A stretch of 64,000 nucleotides of DNA. It comes from Narthecium ossifragum (Eukaryota; Streptophyta; Magnoliopsida; Dioscoreales; Nartheciaceae). Positions 10,995-27,526 of this stretch are shown here, one piece after another (positions within the stretch are counted from its first letter, which is position 1; the number at the start of each line of letters is the position of its first letter). The stretch lies in contig OY986975.1 of the NCBI GenBank assembly GCA_963920575.1, positions 328,650 through 392,649 of the forward strand, read 5' to 3'. Made by a program: the position numbers and the translations under genes. The notes beneath the pieces were generated by a model, which was not told the origin of the DNA, did no database searches, and was given only the letters and a program-made list of their open reading frames with translations.

Positions 10995-13596
10995 CTAATG
11001 ACACTTAAATTGGTACTTCTGAAGTCATGTAGCGGAGATCAGAGAGACATAGAAAAGAAGAAATACGAGCAATTTTGCAGTTCAGGATCTATAAAAATCT
11101 GAATGTCAAGGTGTAACCCATTAGATTAGTAACTTCCCTGTACAAGCAATACCATCAGAGGGGCAGCTGTTATCATGCATTCGTTAGTTGTCACTATAGC
11201 ATACGTCACTGTTCAAAAACGAGAAAGTTTCACAAACACCACAACTTCAGCAGAACTGATAGCTTTCATGGTTGCATCTTCTCTGAAAAAGGTGACAATT
11301 ACATCAGTCAGGCCATGCTGTTGATATGATCTGCAATCTGTATGGTGACTTGATTCTGAGGTTGGAAGTATTCAGTGTCCGGTTGGAGATCCACAAGTGA
11401 GCACATCTCACATGCACCTTATCCACAAAAGAACAGTCACACCAGCATTCTGGAAACAACCTGGAAGAAAAGTACACCATGGCCATATCAAGAGCATATA
11501 GGACTCAGGCCCTTCTGTCGAAATCCACAGCTACCCCACTCAAGATCCCTAAATAATGCTATCAAATGTAGAACTTATCTTCTTCTACTTAAAACAGCAT
11601 TATTGGTACCATATCTCTTCTTTGATGAAGACCACATATTAGTGTCGACCAAAAATTTCTGGTTTGGATATGACCTCTCTAACTAAGAGAATCTTAATAA
11701 TTTTATGGTTACATCTTTCTCAACACCAAATCTTAGTTGTGTTCATGTGCTACTGTCTTCAGAACTAAGTTCTGTTTCAGTCATGTACCTATCAACAATT
11801 AATTTCACTTGCAAGTGCCAATGAGAGCCCTATCTGGTAGGAACTTGCATGCATGTGGTACATTAAAGGCAGTTGTTTGCTGTTATATTTTATTTTCTTG
11901 TTATTCCAGGCTTATGTACAGGAAGGAACAATATAATCAAAACTAGACCTTTACTCAGATTCTTGGTTTATGTACTTAAAGACCCAATCAAAAATCAAGA
12001 TGATCTTCAGTGTAGTAGACTTCGGGTTTTAGTTAAGAGTTGACAGGATGAATTGAACAATGAATCGGGACTGTTGTTATTCAAGAGAGATTAATTAGTT
12101 ACTGAAAAGTTGGATATCTATCATTGTTCAGAACCTGATATCTTAACACGGAACAAATCTACTCTTGGTTGCCAATGAACAAAAAGTTGACATAAAGTAT
12201 TACTTACACCACATGCCTCTGAGAACTGGAAAACTCAAGGGAAACCATGGTGAAGTGCTGGAAATGAGTCCAAAATCAGCAAAACCCAGGCCAGAATGAC
12301 ACGTCCAGCTGAATCTCACACAATTGCTTTCTCAATTGCGGCTCAGACTGTCCTAATTATACAGCAGAAGGCCTGAAACAACCTCAAAGAAGAGGAAACA
12401 ATAGTCATAGGACCGAGAAAATGGTAGTGAATGACCACCAGAGTATATGCACTAAGATCGCTTCAAGACTTAAAGCACACCGATGATCAAAATCGAAATA
12501 TAGTCTTTACTATGAATTTACTATGAACGAACTGTTGAAGAAAACTGAACTTATTACATATAAGCAACAGACCTGAGTACATATATAAGTAGATCAAAAC
12601 TCACCGTTAAATTACAAGCAACGAGCACACGGTAATTCAAGACTGGAAAAGTAGATATCTCAACGAAAAAAATAAATCTGTAAAACCAAGGAAAACCAAG
12701 AGTTAGTAAACAAAATAGATAGGCCTCCGATCCTCTATGGCAAAAGAAAACATATGCAGCAATTCTCAGTTCAAACCAAGCTACAAGATTGGACTGCTCA
12801 ACGATAAAGGCAAGTTCTTATGCCTCAAACTCACCACCCTCCAAGGATAAACAAAAATTCTGCCACTGCTAAAGGAAAGGGTGTTCAGTTCTGCCAAAAA
12901 GAAGTGTCGAACTAAAAAAGACCAGATCAAGGAGTTAAAATATGTCTTGCTATCTTCATTGCAAAACTATTCATCTCTAGATGATAAGAAAGGAGTGAGT
13001 GGCTGAATCTAACAAAAAGGTGTTAAGTTGTTAAGAACCAGTGTTAGCATCCTAACACTCCCATCAAAACCATATTAAGCCAGAATCAATTGTCATTCAG
13101 GAATATATATGAACTTGCTGCTGTCAAGCGCATTGAACCGCCACCGCTGCCGGGTTTTAACTCACATAGCCATTCAAGCAAATACCCCGCGAGCAAGACT
13201 TACACACATATATTGTTTTCCCCACCTAAAGTAGCAATCCAAATTTAACTACAGCAGGACTGTTAAATGAGAAACTTTAGTGATCGAATTGGCTTCTATC
13301 TAAGAAACTGTCTACAATCTCATAACAATTAAACACAGAGAAAAAAAACATAATAGAAAATACTAGAAATGTTACCATGAGATCATGTAAATTAAACAAA
13401 AGATCAATAGCCAATAGCTTATTGCCAGCTGAATAAAAAAAAGAAGAAAAAAAATTAGATTCATCCAATAGTTTAAAAATATGCGGAGCATCGATCCCTA
13501 TATTCTAGGATTTGGAGTCAATGGATTGAATCCTAAAAACTCCTCATTAAAGTCATTAGAAACTTTATAGGAACGCAGAGCCTAAAAATAGAGTAG

Positions 13597-15654
13597 ATGA
13601 TGATGGTCCTTAAACCTCTCCATTGGTGTGCTTCTAGTAGTAATATCCCACCCAAACCCAAGACCCCAACCAGAAGAGAGTCAAGAGACCCAAAACAACG
13701 GACCCATGACTCCAACTCCAACAAAGCTCCTCTTATTGGGCTCTCGGTGGCCCATGCCCACTTCCCGTTCGACGAAATCCCTGTCTCAGATACCTTCGCA
13801 TGGAACGCCCTCATCCGATCCCACCTCGCCGACGGCGGCGATCCCCGGCACGCCGTCCTCGCCTACCACCACATGCTCCTCCGTGGCGCACGACCGGATA
13901 AGCATACCATCCCGCGTGTCATCGCCTCCGCTCGGCTCTCCGGCTCGTTATTCGAGGGGAGGCAGGTTCACTGCCATGCACTCAAGCTCGGCCTGGCCGC
14001 CGACGACTACGTCGTCACCGCTCTCATGGAACTCCACGGACAACTCGGCGGCGGAGCCGATGCGGCCGCTGTGGTCTTCAACTGCTCGTCTCGGAGAAAC
14101 TCCGTGTCAGGGACGTTGCTAGCGAAGCTGTACGCGGCCGAGGAGAGGCCGGAGATGGCTCTGCGAGTGTTCCATGGAATGGCTTCCTCTGGCATCGAGT
14201 TCGACTCCGTGGCATTGGCCATGGCGTCGAAGTCTTGCGGCCAGCTGAAGTCGCTGTCCGAAGGGCAGAGAGTGTATGAGCTCGCGAGAGCCAATGGATT
14301 GGAAGCTGATGTTTTGGTGGGGAATTCGCTGTCGAAGATGTACATAGACTGCGAGAAGATCGACGAGGCTCGAGCTCTGTTCGACCGGATGCCTGTAAAG
14401 GACGCTGTGTCGTGGACCACCATCATCGGCGGCTACGTGCAGCGCGGCAGCTTCAACGAGGGCCTGAAGCTGTTCCGCTTGATGTGCGTCGAGGGGGTGA
14501 AGCCCGACGCCTACGCAGTCTCCGCCATCCTCCCGGCTTGCTCGAGAATGGCCGCCCACAAGACCGGCAGGGAGATTCACGGCCACATTGTTCGGAATCA
14601 CGTCGGCGGCGGCATGAATCCGACCGTCCAGAATGCTCTCATGGACATGTACGTGAAGTCCGGAGGCATCGACGCCGCTTCCAAGGTCTTCGGAAGCATG
14701 GCGGCGGAGACGAAGGACGCCATCTCCTGGACTGTGATGATACTGGGCAACAGCTTGCATGGGCGAGGAGAGCTCGGAGTGGCGTTGTTCCATGAAATGG
14801 AGTCGAAAACTAGGCTACCAATCGACACCATGGTCTTAACCGCAGCTCTGCACGCTTGCAGCACTGCATGCATGGTTGAAGAAGGGAGACAGCTCTTTGA
14901 TCGGATAACTAAACCAAAAGTAGAGCATTTTGCTCTCATGGCCGGTCTTCTCTCTCGCGCCGGGCTCTTCGAAGACGCGCGGAGGTTCGTCGACGAGCAG
15001 TGTGTGGGACGGCACGCAGAGGTGCATAGGGCGGTGCTCGCCGGATGTAGGACTCGCCGGAATGTGAAGCTGGGGAAGCGCATTGCTGAGCAGCTGATAG
15101 AGTTGGAGCCTCTAAATGCTGAGAACTATGTCTTGTTGTCTAATGTCTATGCTGCAAATGGCGACTGGGATAAGGTGAAGGAGTTGAGAGAGATGATTCT
15201 GGACATGGGTCTGAAGCCAAAGAGAGCATGGAGCTGGATTGAGATCAGGAACAAGGTTCATGTGCTTGGGGTTGGAGATGTTGGGCATCCCAGGTCAGAG
15301 AGGATCTATTGGGAGCTACAGAGTTCGAGGAAGAAGGTAGAAGAAGAAGAAGAAGAAGAAGAAGAAGAAGGGTATGTAGCTGGTGAAGATGATGACTTTA
15401 GCCTGCATGATGTGGACGAGGAGAGGGAGTGTGCTCCTTATGGGCACAGTGAGATGTTGGCCATGGCTTTGGGGTTGATTAGCACACAGGGGAGTACAAC
15501 AATCAGGGTGACAAAGAACCTCCATGTATGCAGGAGCTGCCATGCTCTGGGGAAGATGATGTCCAAGGTTCCTGGAAGAGAAATAGTGTTGAAGGAGCCA
15601 GGGTGCTTCCACCATTTTAAGGATGGGCTCTGTTCTTGCAGAGATATCTGGTGA
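13597..15654 (+). CDS. PLS-class PPR protein with DYW-type C-terminal domain
   Basis: This intronless 685-residue protein is made of PPR repeats (for example DAVSWTTIIGGYVQRGSFNEG and AISWTVMILGNSLHGRG), followed by E/E+ motifs and a DYW cytidine-deaminase-like domain. In the last domain HSEMLAMALGL (HSE zinc/catalytic motif) and HVCRSCHALG (CxxCH) are visible. Family knowledge: these proteins bind organelle transcripts and specify C-to-U editing in mitochondria or plastids. The terminal tripeptide is DIW rather than DYW. A Glu tract encoded by GAA/GAG repeats at about 15341-15370 interrupts the start of the DYW domain. The start at MMMVLKPL is uncertain. The target transcript cannot be inferred. 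Confidence 0.93.
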   Translation: MMMVLKPLHWCASSSNIPPKPKTPTRRESRDPKQRTHDSNSNKAPLIGLSVAHAHFPFDEIPVSDTFAWNALIRSHLADGGDPRHAVLAYHHMLLRGARPDKHTIPRVIASARLSGSLFEGRQVHCHALKLGLAADDYVVTALMELHGQLGGGADAAAVVFNCSSRRNSVSGTLLAKLYAAEERPEMALRVFHGMASSGIEFDSVALAMASKSCGQLKSLSEGQRVYELARANGLEADVLVGNSLSKMYIDCEKIDEARALFDRMPVKDAVSWTTIIGGYVQRGSFNEGLKLFRLMCVEGVKPDAYAVSAILPACSRMAAHKTGREIHGHIVRNHVGGGMNPTVQNALMDMYVKSGGIDAASKVFGSMAAETKDAISWTVMILGNSLHGRGELGVALFHEMESKTRLPIDTMVLTAALHACSTACMVEEGRQLFDRITKPKVEHFALMAGLLSRAGLFEDARRFVDEQCVGRHAEVHRAVLAGCRTRRNVKLGKRIAEQLIELEPLNAENYVLLSNVYAANGDWDKVKELREMILDMGLKPKRAWSWIEIRNKVHVLGVGDVGHPRSERIYWELQSSRKKVEEEEEEEEEEGYVAGEDDDFSLHDVDEERECAPYGHSEMLAMALGLISTQGSTTIRVTKNLHVCRSCHALGKMMSKVPGREIVLKEPGCFHHFKDGLCSCRDIW

Positions 15655-15659
15655 TGATT

Positions 15660-15681
15660 TTTTTTTTTTTTGATTAATCGA
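15660..15681 (-). mobile_element. 22-bp retroposon scar with 16-bp TSD over the PPR stop codon
   Basis: ATATCTGGTGATGATT occurs at 15644-15659 and again at 15682-15697. Between them lie a T run and GATTAATCGA, that is, a minus-strand tail TCGATTAATC-poly(A). The duplicated target includes the last two PPR codons and the TGA stop, so the coding end is preserved and repeated. Confidence 0.8.
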
Positions 15682-16169
15682 ATATCTGGTGATGATTCAG
15701 GGAAGACAATAAATGACAGGAATTTGGATTTTGATATTTTATCACATGATTTACTAATAGACATTCAAACCCAGTTGTAGAAGCCATCACATTTTTCACA
15801 AACTAAGGATCAAACAAATCAGAAGACCACAGTAGAAACACAGTAGAAGTCCATGATTTGTTATACCCAACAATAGCTAAACTGAAATAACCAAGAAATA
15901 GTGTCCCTTGCTTATATTTCTCATGGCAGATGAAATTAAAAACTCAAGCATAAGTCTTTCAGGGTGTGCTAATATCCACGAGCTTTTTTGGCGAGGGAGG
16001 AGTTGATCTAAATGAGCTAAGTTGAGGAAAAGAACACAAGAGTCTACTTGAAGTTTATCACAGCCAGCGTGCCCGCAGGCCCGAAAATCTTTTCTACACT
16101 CGAAATACTACAATAAAAACATTCAAAGAAATAGGATGTCCAAAAATTTCTAGACCAAATATCGTTAGC

Positions 16170-19100
16170 TTATGTCTCCCGCCTGGACTTCCTCGGCTTC
16201 GGCACGGCGGCGTCTTCCTTCTCATTCTCCTCTTCCTTTTCAGCACTGCTTCCGGCTTTGTCGGTCTCCTTAGATTCGGTCTTAGTTTCTGTTGTGGGTT
16301 TGGCAGGTGCCTGTGGAACAAGAAATATTTATTGAAGGAAACAAAATAAAGGAGTTCATGGTTGCAAAAGAAACAAGTCATTGAGGTCCACAGTGTAGCC
16401 AGTGGGTCAACTGCAGAGATGACATTGAGGGCAAAACACCCACCTTTGACTTCTTTCCGCCAAAGAGAATCCTGAAGAGAACTGTCAAGATGACCACCAC
16501 AACGGAAACAAGGATTCCAATAGTCACATTGGGTTGCTTTTCGCCCTTCTCAATCACATCCTGCACAATCATGAAAATTCACCTCAGAAAACTCGGCGTT
16601 GTATGTTCTAGTCATAGAGTATAGAAAAGGCAAACAAGTAATATAAAGAGCTTTCATGAGAATTCCCCCTCTTCCATAATATTGCTCCTTTAGCAGAGTT
16701 ATGCAATAAAAACTCTTTACATGGCCAAAGGAAAAGCAAAGAAAGCAAAAGAAAAGCAGAAGCATATAAAATTGAAAAAGACATGCAGTGCAAGAGCCAT
16801 GGCCAATGGCCCAAATGGAGCATTTGTGTTTATTATTCGCTGCGTATGTTACTTACAATGATCTTTAGCTTGTACGCTTCCAAGATAGGGAGGTCTGCAA
16901 TTTTGTAAAGAACATCGAACACCTTCTTCTGCAAATGTCCAAAACCATGTCAGGAAGTGGATCGGGAACAAAAGAATGATAATACTACGTACATATGCAA
17001 GGAAAGAGAAATATCACCTGGTAGCCAGAAAGCCCATCAGAAAGACCAGCAGCTGCTTCTTCAGCCTTCTGCTTTTCTTTCTCAACTTCATACTTGGGCT
17101 TCCATGTCTTGTCCCTATAAGACTCAGCAACCTTCTCATCATTGACTATCAATACATTGTCGAACAAAATGCCATCCTGCATTGTCCAAATCTCAATGCC
17201 AATAGCAGCGATAGGCTCGAAGTTAGGTTTGTCCAGCTCAAAGTAGTCAGGGTTGGGGATCTCCTGTGGTTTCCAGATACCTTTGTAGTTCGGGTTGTCA
17301 ATCATAGGAGCATACCACTTTCCTTTATAAGCTGGGTTATGCTTCATAGGCCGCTTCCACTCACCACAACCAGGTCCTGACTCACACTTTGGGTTCTCAA
17401 TCTTCGGTGCCTCCCACTCTCCATCTTCCTCATCATCCCAATCTTCTGGTTTAGTAGCTTCAGGATCATCAACTTCCTCTGGTTCGTCATCCAACCATCC
17501 CTCGGGCTTGACAGCCTCCTCATCTTCAATTTCCATAGGAGCATCCTCATCCCAATCATCAGGCTTTACTGCATTAGGATCAGGAATCTTGGCCCTCTCA
17601 TCCCAGTCTTCAGGCTTCTTATCATCTGGATCAGGAATTGTCTTGGGGGGGATAAGAGCTGGCTCAAAATCATCCGCAGATAAAAAGTTTGCCTTCTTCT
17701 TTTCCTCCCCATCAATCAAAATACGCAGCTCATTATCGGGTTTCAGAATAGCAGTATAAACATGAGAGAGCTTGTCAGATGGGACAGAAGGAGGGTACTT
17801 GAGATGATGCTCGATGAACTCTCCAGTTTTAGGATTCTTGTGTTTAAGGATGAAATGCACCTTGTTTGTAGACCCGCACTTGTCAGGTCCAAACATGATG
17901 GAGTAGGGTGACTCATTGTCAAAGTCTTTGGGAGTCCATCCAGCATCTTGAGGGCGGAGATACTTCAAGTATGCACCTCCACATTCAAGACCATTCTGTA
18001 GTCGTGTTTCAAACTGTAGAGCAATGGTTCCATCTTTGAGACTGATTGCTTGACCGAGATCTTTGACTATCGCATACTTCCTCGCCTTATCACTCACAAG
18101 AAGTCCATAATCTTCATGTCCCTCACTCTTGGAGTGTTTCCATACACCTGATTCGAAAAAGAACGCACATTTATGGCAAGCCACTAATAAATTGAATTTC
18201 TTAACATGACTTATAAACCAAAAGTCAGAAGATACTTCCATTTAAACATACAGTGGATAGCTACGCTCAACATCAATCTTCCCAAAGAATATAATTACAG
18301 AAACTGCTGTTAAAACAATAAAACATGGTACACATACGAAGAAATGTTCACGCCTTGCATGTGTATGCAGACATTTGTGGACTGGTGTACAGATCAGAGA
18401 CACTGTAATAAGTGATTCCAGTTTCAAAATAGGCTACGCAGAAACAAAGAATGCCTTGGACCAAACACAGAGCAGTGACGGCAAGCCCAGCATTAAATAT
18501 TGAAGTCTTACATCCATGACAGGAACTTTTAAAAAACTATTTTCTACAACAACTATATTCATCAGTTAGCCAGAATTTTTTCCCCAGTTCCCACCCTATT
18601 CTGAGTACCCTTTTTCCTTTGCCCAATTCTCAGTACCCTGTATAATTGATTGCATGAAACTGCAACTGAGGACGCCATCGAAATCATTTTAATGGGGCTC
18701 TATACCACTGCTCCACAAATTCACAACTTGCAATCAGTCATGTCAACCACAAGATTGTACCTTATTTACTCCACAATCAAGCATCAAAATCCATAGTGCA
18801 GCTAGTAGGAATCTGCCATGCCAGAATGGTTTCACTCCAGTAAGGCCACACTTAAAGCTAACATGGTCCTATCAAGACTGGCCCTCCTCTGAAAGAACTA
18901 GAAGAAATGAATTTATACAGAATTCCTAGGGAGAGCATACTGAGATATACTCCCTTACAATTTGCTCGTTCAGGCAAAACAACCGATGCTAAAAGAACTA
19001 TAAATAAGATATATGTATGCAAAGTATAGTTCTCCATTTGACCGATAATAAACCGAATTGCAATACTATTTCTTATATGTATCATCGGTGAGAATACATA

Positions 19101-19688
19101 AAATGGTGCATTTACTAGTCTAATAAAAAGCTAGTGATTTCCCAATGTTGTGGTAATAAAAGCTCTATATTGGAGAAAGTCCGTCCATTTGAGCAACTTA
19201 GAGTGGACTGTAACCACTAAACCTACTCGTCTATGTCTCATCATTCGCTCCTTGAATTTTTTTACATCACTTAAGATCTATGAGTTCAAGTTAATTCACG
19301 CAATAATCGAATAAAAACATGCCAAGTCTAAATCCCTTCAGATCCAAGACAAATCATTACGAGATTAAACTGTAGACAGGGCAAAAAAGAAATAAAATTA
19401 AAATTCCAAAATCTGGAGCTATACCTTTGTACTCGTCCTTATCGGACACGATCCACCGCCCCTCGAACGAGTCATCGAAGGACTCATAGAACAGCTGCAC
19501 AGTAACCCATTCATTCCTCGTCAAAAAATCTCAGCTAATTCAAGCGTAAAAAATGAAACTTTTCCAGATCGGATCACCCAAAGAGAGAAGCAAAGAGAGA
19601 TTACTGGATCCGAAGCGTGCAGCCCTAGGGCGAACAACGCGACCAACAAGACGAGAGCGAGCTGAGACACGATCCGCGACCTCCCCAT
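16170..19688 (-). CDS. CNX: Calnexin
   Basis: An ER membrane lectin chaperone that holds monoglucosylated glycoproteins during folding. Exons on minus are 19688-19605, 19494-19425, 18147-17018, 16928-16857, 16560-16444 and 16310-16170, about 537 residues as expected. In order there is a signal peptide (SQLALVLLVALFALGLHA), a legume-lectin-like domain with CGGAYLKYL and MFGPDKCG, the proline-rich P-domain with repeated IPDP..KPEDWDE and NPxYKGxW motifs, one membrane segment (IGILVSVVVVILTVLF in exon 5), and a charged cytosolic tail ending RKSRRET. It is head to head with MCM2, with 639 bp between start codons, and a UPR-like site lies on its side of that region. Confidence 0.97.
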
Positions 19689-19976
19689 CACGAAACTACC
19701 ATAACCGTAGAAAAAACAAGCGAGATCAGTGCGATTCAAAATCCAACGGATCTCCAAAACCCTAAAACCGAACCCTATCTCCGAGAAACCTGGAACTATG
19801 AGGGAGAGACAGCGTAAGAAAGGGGAGATAGAGCGAGGGGGTTACCGGGAACTAGACGGCGGCCACCTCCGCTGTGGATCTCCCTCTCCCTCTCTCTCTC
19901 TTCGGCGTCTTCTCAATTTCTCTCGAGTGTGAGATCCGAATGGGCGTAATAAAAAGCCGCCGGTGAGTTGCTTCGG

Positions 19977-20028
19977 CCAATGATATCATTGGACACGTTG
20001 ATCCCGCAAATAGGAAGTCGCCACGTCA
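19977..20028 (-). promoter_or_regulatory. CCAAT/ATTGG palindrome and UPRE-like TGACGTGG upstream of calnexin
   Basis: CCAATGATATCATTGG at 19977-19992 is a perfect palindrome containing CCAAT on both strands and runs into ATTGGACACG (19988-19997), a near match to ERSE-II. CCACGTCA at 20021-20028 reads TGACGTGG on the calnexin strand, the core unfolded-protein-response bZIP site. Calnexin genes are typical UPR targets (family knowledge); binding here is inferred. Confidence 0.55.
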
Positions 20029-20189
20029 TACGCGTGGAGTCGATTTCCACCTTTGAAGTTGGTGGGCTTATATATATGGCTTATGGGCCGAGCCTGATTG
20101 GATCTCGGCTTGAGCAAGTCGGGCCCGTGAGAATTTAGGGTTTAACCGTCAAGCGCGGGGACCCCAGCCGCCGCGCCACGTCGGCCATT

Positions 20190-20210
20190 TTTGGCGCGAA
20201 GCTTTCCCGC
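20190..20210 (+). promoter_or_regulatory. Paired E2F-like sites upstream of MCM2
   Basis: TTTGGCGC (20190-20197) and TTTCCCGC (20203-20210) both match the E2F consensus TTTSSCGC. They lie about 120-140 bp before the MCM2 start. MCM genes are classic E2F targets at the G1/S transition. Confidence 0.75.
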
Positions 20211-20327
20211 CAGAACCCCCCCACTCCAATCACCCATCTCCGTCCTCCCTCGCTCTCCCTTAGCATCAAACCAGAGAAGCCATAGGACGAGAGTTCTCTC
20301 CGCTGCTAAAGAGAAGATCCGATTCGA

Positions 20328-25652
<5,325 letters not shown>

Positions 25653-26434
25653 AAAAGCACCTGCAAATTCTACAGGGCTGAATTGCAATTGCTGGTATGT
25701 TATACTTAACCTTTAGCAAGAGGGCCTGAAAATAGTGTTCTAGTGAAGTTATTCCTACTCTTGTGCAGTTGAACCATCTTGTCGTCACTAACAATTTAGG
25801 TCTGACTGATACTTCACTTATTGTGCAATTGTTCTTTTAATCTAAAAGGAAGTTCATTAGCGCCCAGTTTAGTTCGAGGTCTTCTGTCTTATGACGGGTC
25901 ATGCATGTAACTGAGACTCTATTAACTTATGTGAACTGATTGCTCCATCAAAAAAGAAGTTGAATAATTGGTATTGCCTATTATGTATTCTGTAAAGCAT
26001 CCTTATTCTTTGCAGCTTTCAAAGCAAGCATTAGCAAATCTGCACTCTCGTTCCTTACAGGCAAAGTAATGTCTGTCTTCACAAGTCTCACCTGGCCACT
26101 GTGTTAACTTTTGCTCTTCCTCTACGTATGTCTCTTGAGTATCTGAGATGTTTTAGTATGTCATCAATATTTATCGTACTCGCATCATTTCATCCTAAAT
26201 CAATATTCCTTGTTTGTAATTGGTAGTTCTAGCGCATTTGCATCCATCATTATGCAAGAAGTTGACAGCAACAAGGGACATAAGTTGAGATACCTAGCTA
26301 GAATTATGGTCCTCACATGAAACTACGGACACTTCTTACCCTGTTCCTTGTCAGGCGATGAGGATGTCTTATTTCCATGCCTACATACATGACCAGAACA
26401 ATCCTACAGCATACAAATACCTAGTCTTCTTCCA
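25653..26434. other. Intergenic region downstream of MCM2
   Basis: Holds the MCM2 3' UTR and the 3' UTR of the convergent DUF761 gene. Nothing else recognised. Confidence 0.6.
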
Positions 26435-26923
26435 TTACATACTTCTTGCAAGCATCTCCTGCCACCTCTTGAATGAGTCTAGCTTCTGCAGCTTCAGCTG
26501 CCTGTGAAACCTCTTTATGAAAGCATCAGCCGCGTGGTCGATCCCATCTTCCGTGCTACAATTAGGCTCGCCTTCATGAGAATTACTAGCCGTGTCGCCG
26601 ACCCCCTCATCAACATCCTCATCTTGGGAGTCATACGGCAGGTCTTCATCATCTACTGAAATAGAGATGTTGTCTATTAGCAGCAAATCTTTGTTCACCT
26701 CTGCAGCACGGTCTCTTTCTTCGCCATTTTCGTCACTCATCAGCGCATGAATCTTGTGTGAGATGGCACTTATCGACAACTTCTTGCTGCAGAGCAGCCT
26801 GAAGCTCATAAGCCTCGTCTCCAATGCGTTTGTCTTGCTCTTCACTGCCATCTTCTTCGCCTTCGCAACTGTCACCAAAACAGATATGATCTGCTTCAAC
26901 AAATTCAAGATACCGCTCTTCAT
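26435..26923 (-). CDS. DUF761 domain protein
   Basis: I start at the ATG giving MKSGILNLLKQIISVL, the usual N-terminus of this plant family; an upstream in-frame ATG at 27130 would add 69 residues of non-conserved sequence. The N-terminal half (VAKAKKMAVKSKTNALETRL, then AISHKIHALM) and the C-terminal DUF761 motif (DHAADAFIKRFHRQLKLQ ... WQEMLARSM) are visible, with an acidic linker between. The protein has 162 residues and no intron. Function is not known; members are small, basic at the N-terminus and often stress- or hormone-responsive. Confidence 0.85.
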   Translation of the reverse strand: MKSGILNLLKQIISVLVTVAKAKKMAVKSKTNALETRLMSFRLLCSKKLSISAISHKIHALMSDENGEERDRAAEVNKDLLLIDNISISVDDEDLPYDSQDEDVDEGVGDTASNSHEGEPNCSTEDGIDHAADAFIKRFHRQLKLQKLDSFKRWQEMLARSM

Positions 26924-27526
26924 CTCTGAAGACTGGTTTAGAAAAGATAGATGGTTGCTAGGACTGTGGGCTCTTAGAGGATTCTTCGATTCAGTAAAGC
27001 TAGGCTTAGAAGAGGAATCAAAAGAGTTATGAGATGAAGGTTGCTTTGGAATGCCCAAGAGCACAGTGTGTGATGAGCTTATATAGAGATGGGAGGTAAA
27101 GCTTGTTGTCCGGAAGCTTCCTTTTTGCATGATAGGATAACATGGGGAATTCAGTACAGTGAACTGAGAAAAGGAACAGGAGTACTATAAGCTGAAGTGG
27201 TTGGTCACTGAGAAAAAAGAAGGGAAGTGAAGGCAAAAGCAGGGAAAAAGGAGAGTAACATGAACATGGGACTAAAGAGAACTAAAGTAGGAGCCATAGG
27301 CCCATAGGCGGTAGGATTCCTTGTGAGAACCATGTTCCCAAGTCTTTCCAACTGTGGATTAATCAGATGAGCGGTGATATTTAGCCAACACACGTGGGGT
27401 TAGAGGCGCATAGATCTGAGTTACATATTTAGAATTTCAATACGCCTTTCTTGGATTGGTGATATAAGTAGGCATACGTACATAGATATATATATATATA
27501 TATATTTTACATATATACACACACAT

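Larger units (their letters stand above)
9401..13596. other. 4.2-kb intergenic region between XTH and PPR genes
   Basis: No credible gene found. The stretch includes the XTH promoter, a probable antisense retroposon tail at about 9926-9960 (T run, then ATCAGTTGAGCCAAGTGGCTGG), the CT microsatellite at 10176-10234, and a degenerate tandem duplication at about 10883-10994. The rest is AT-rich sequence. Confidence 0.6.

Noticed and set aside
14119..14793. 224-codon minus-strand frame opposite the PPR gene
   Set aside because: High GC in the PPR exon leaves the antisense frame open by chance; no recognisable motif.
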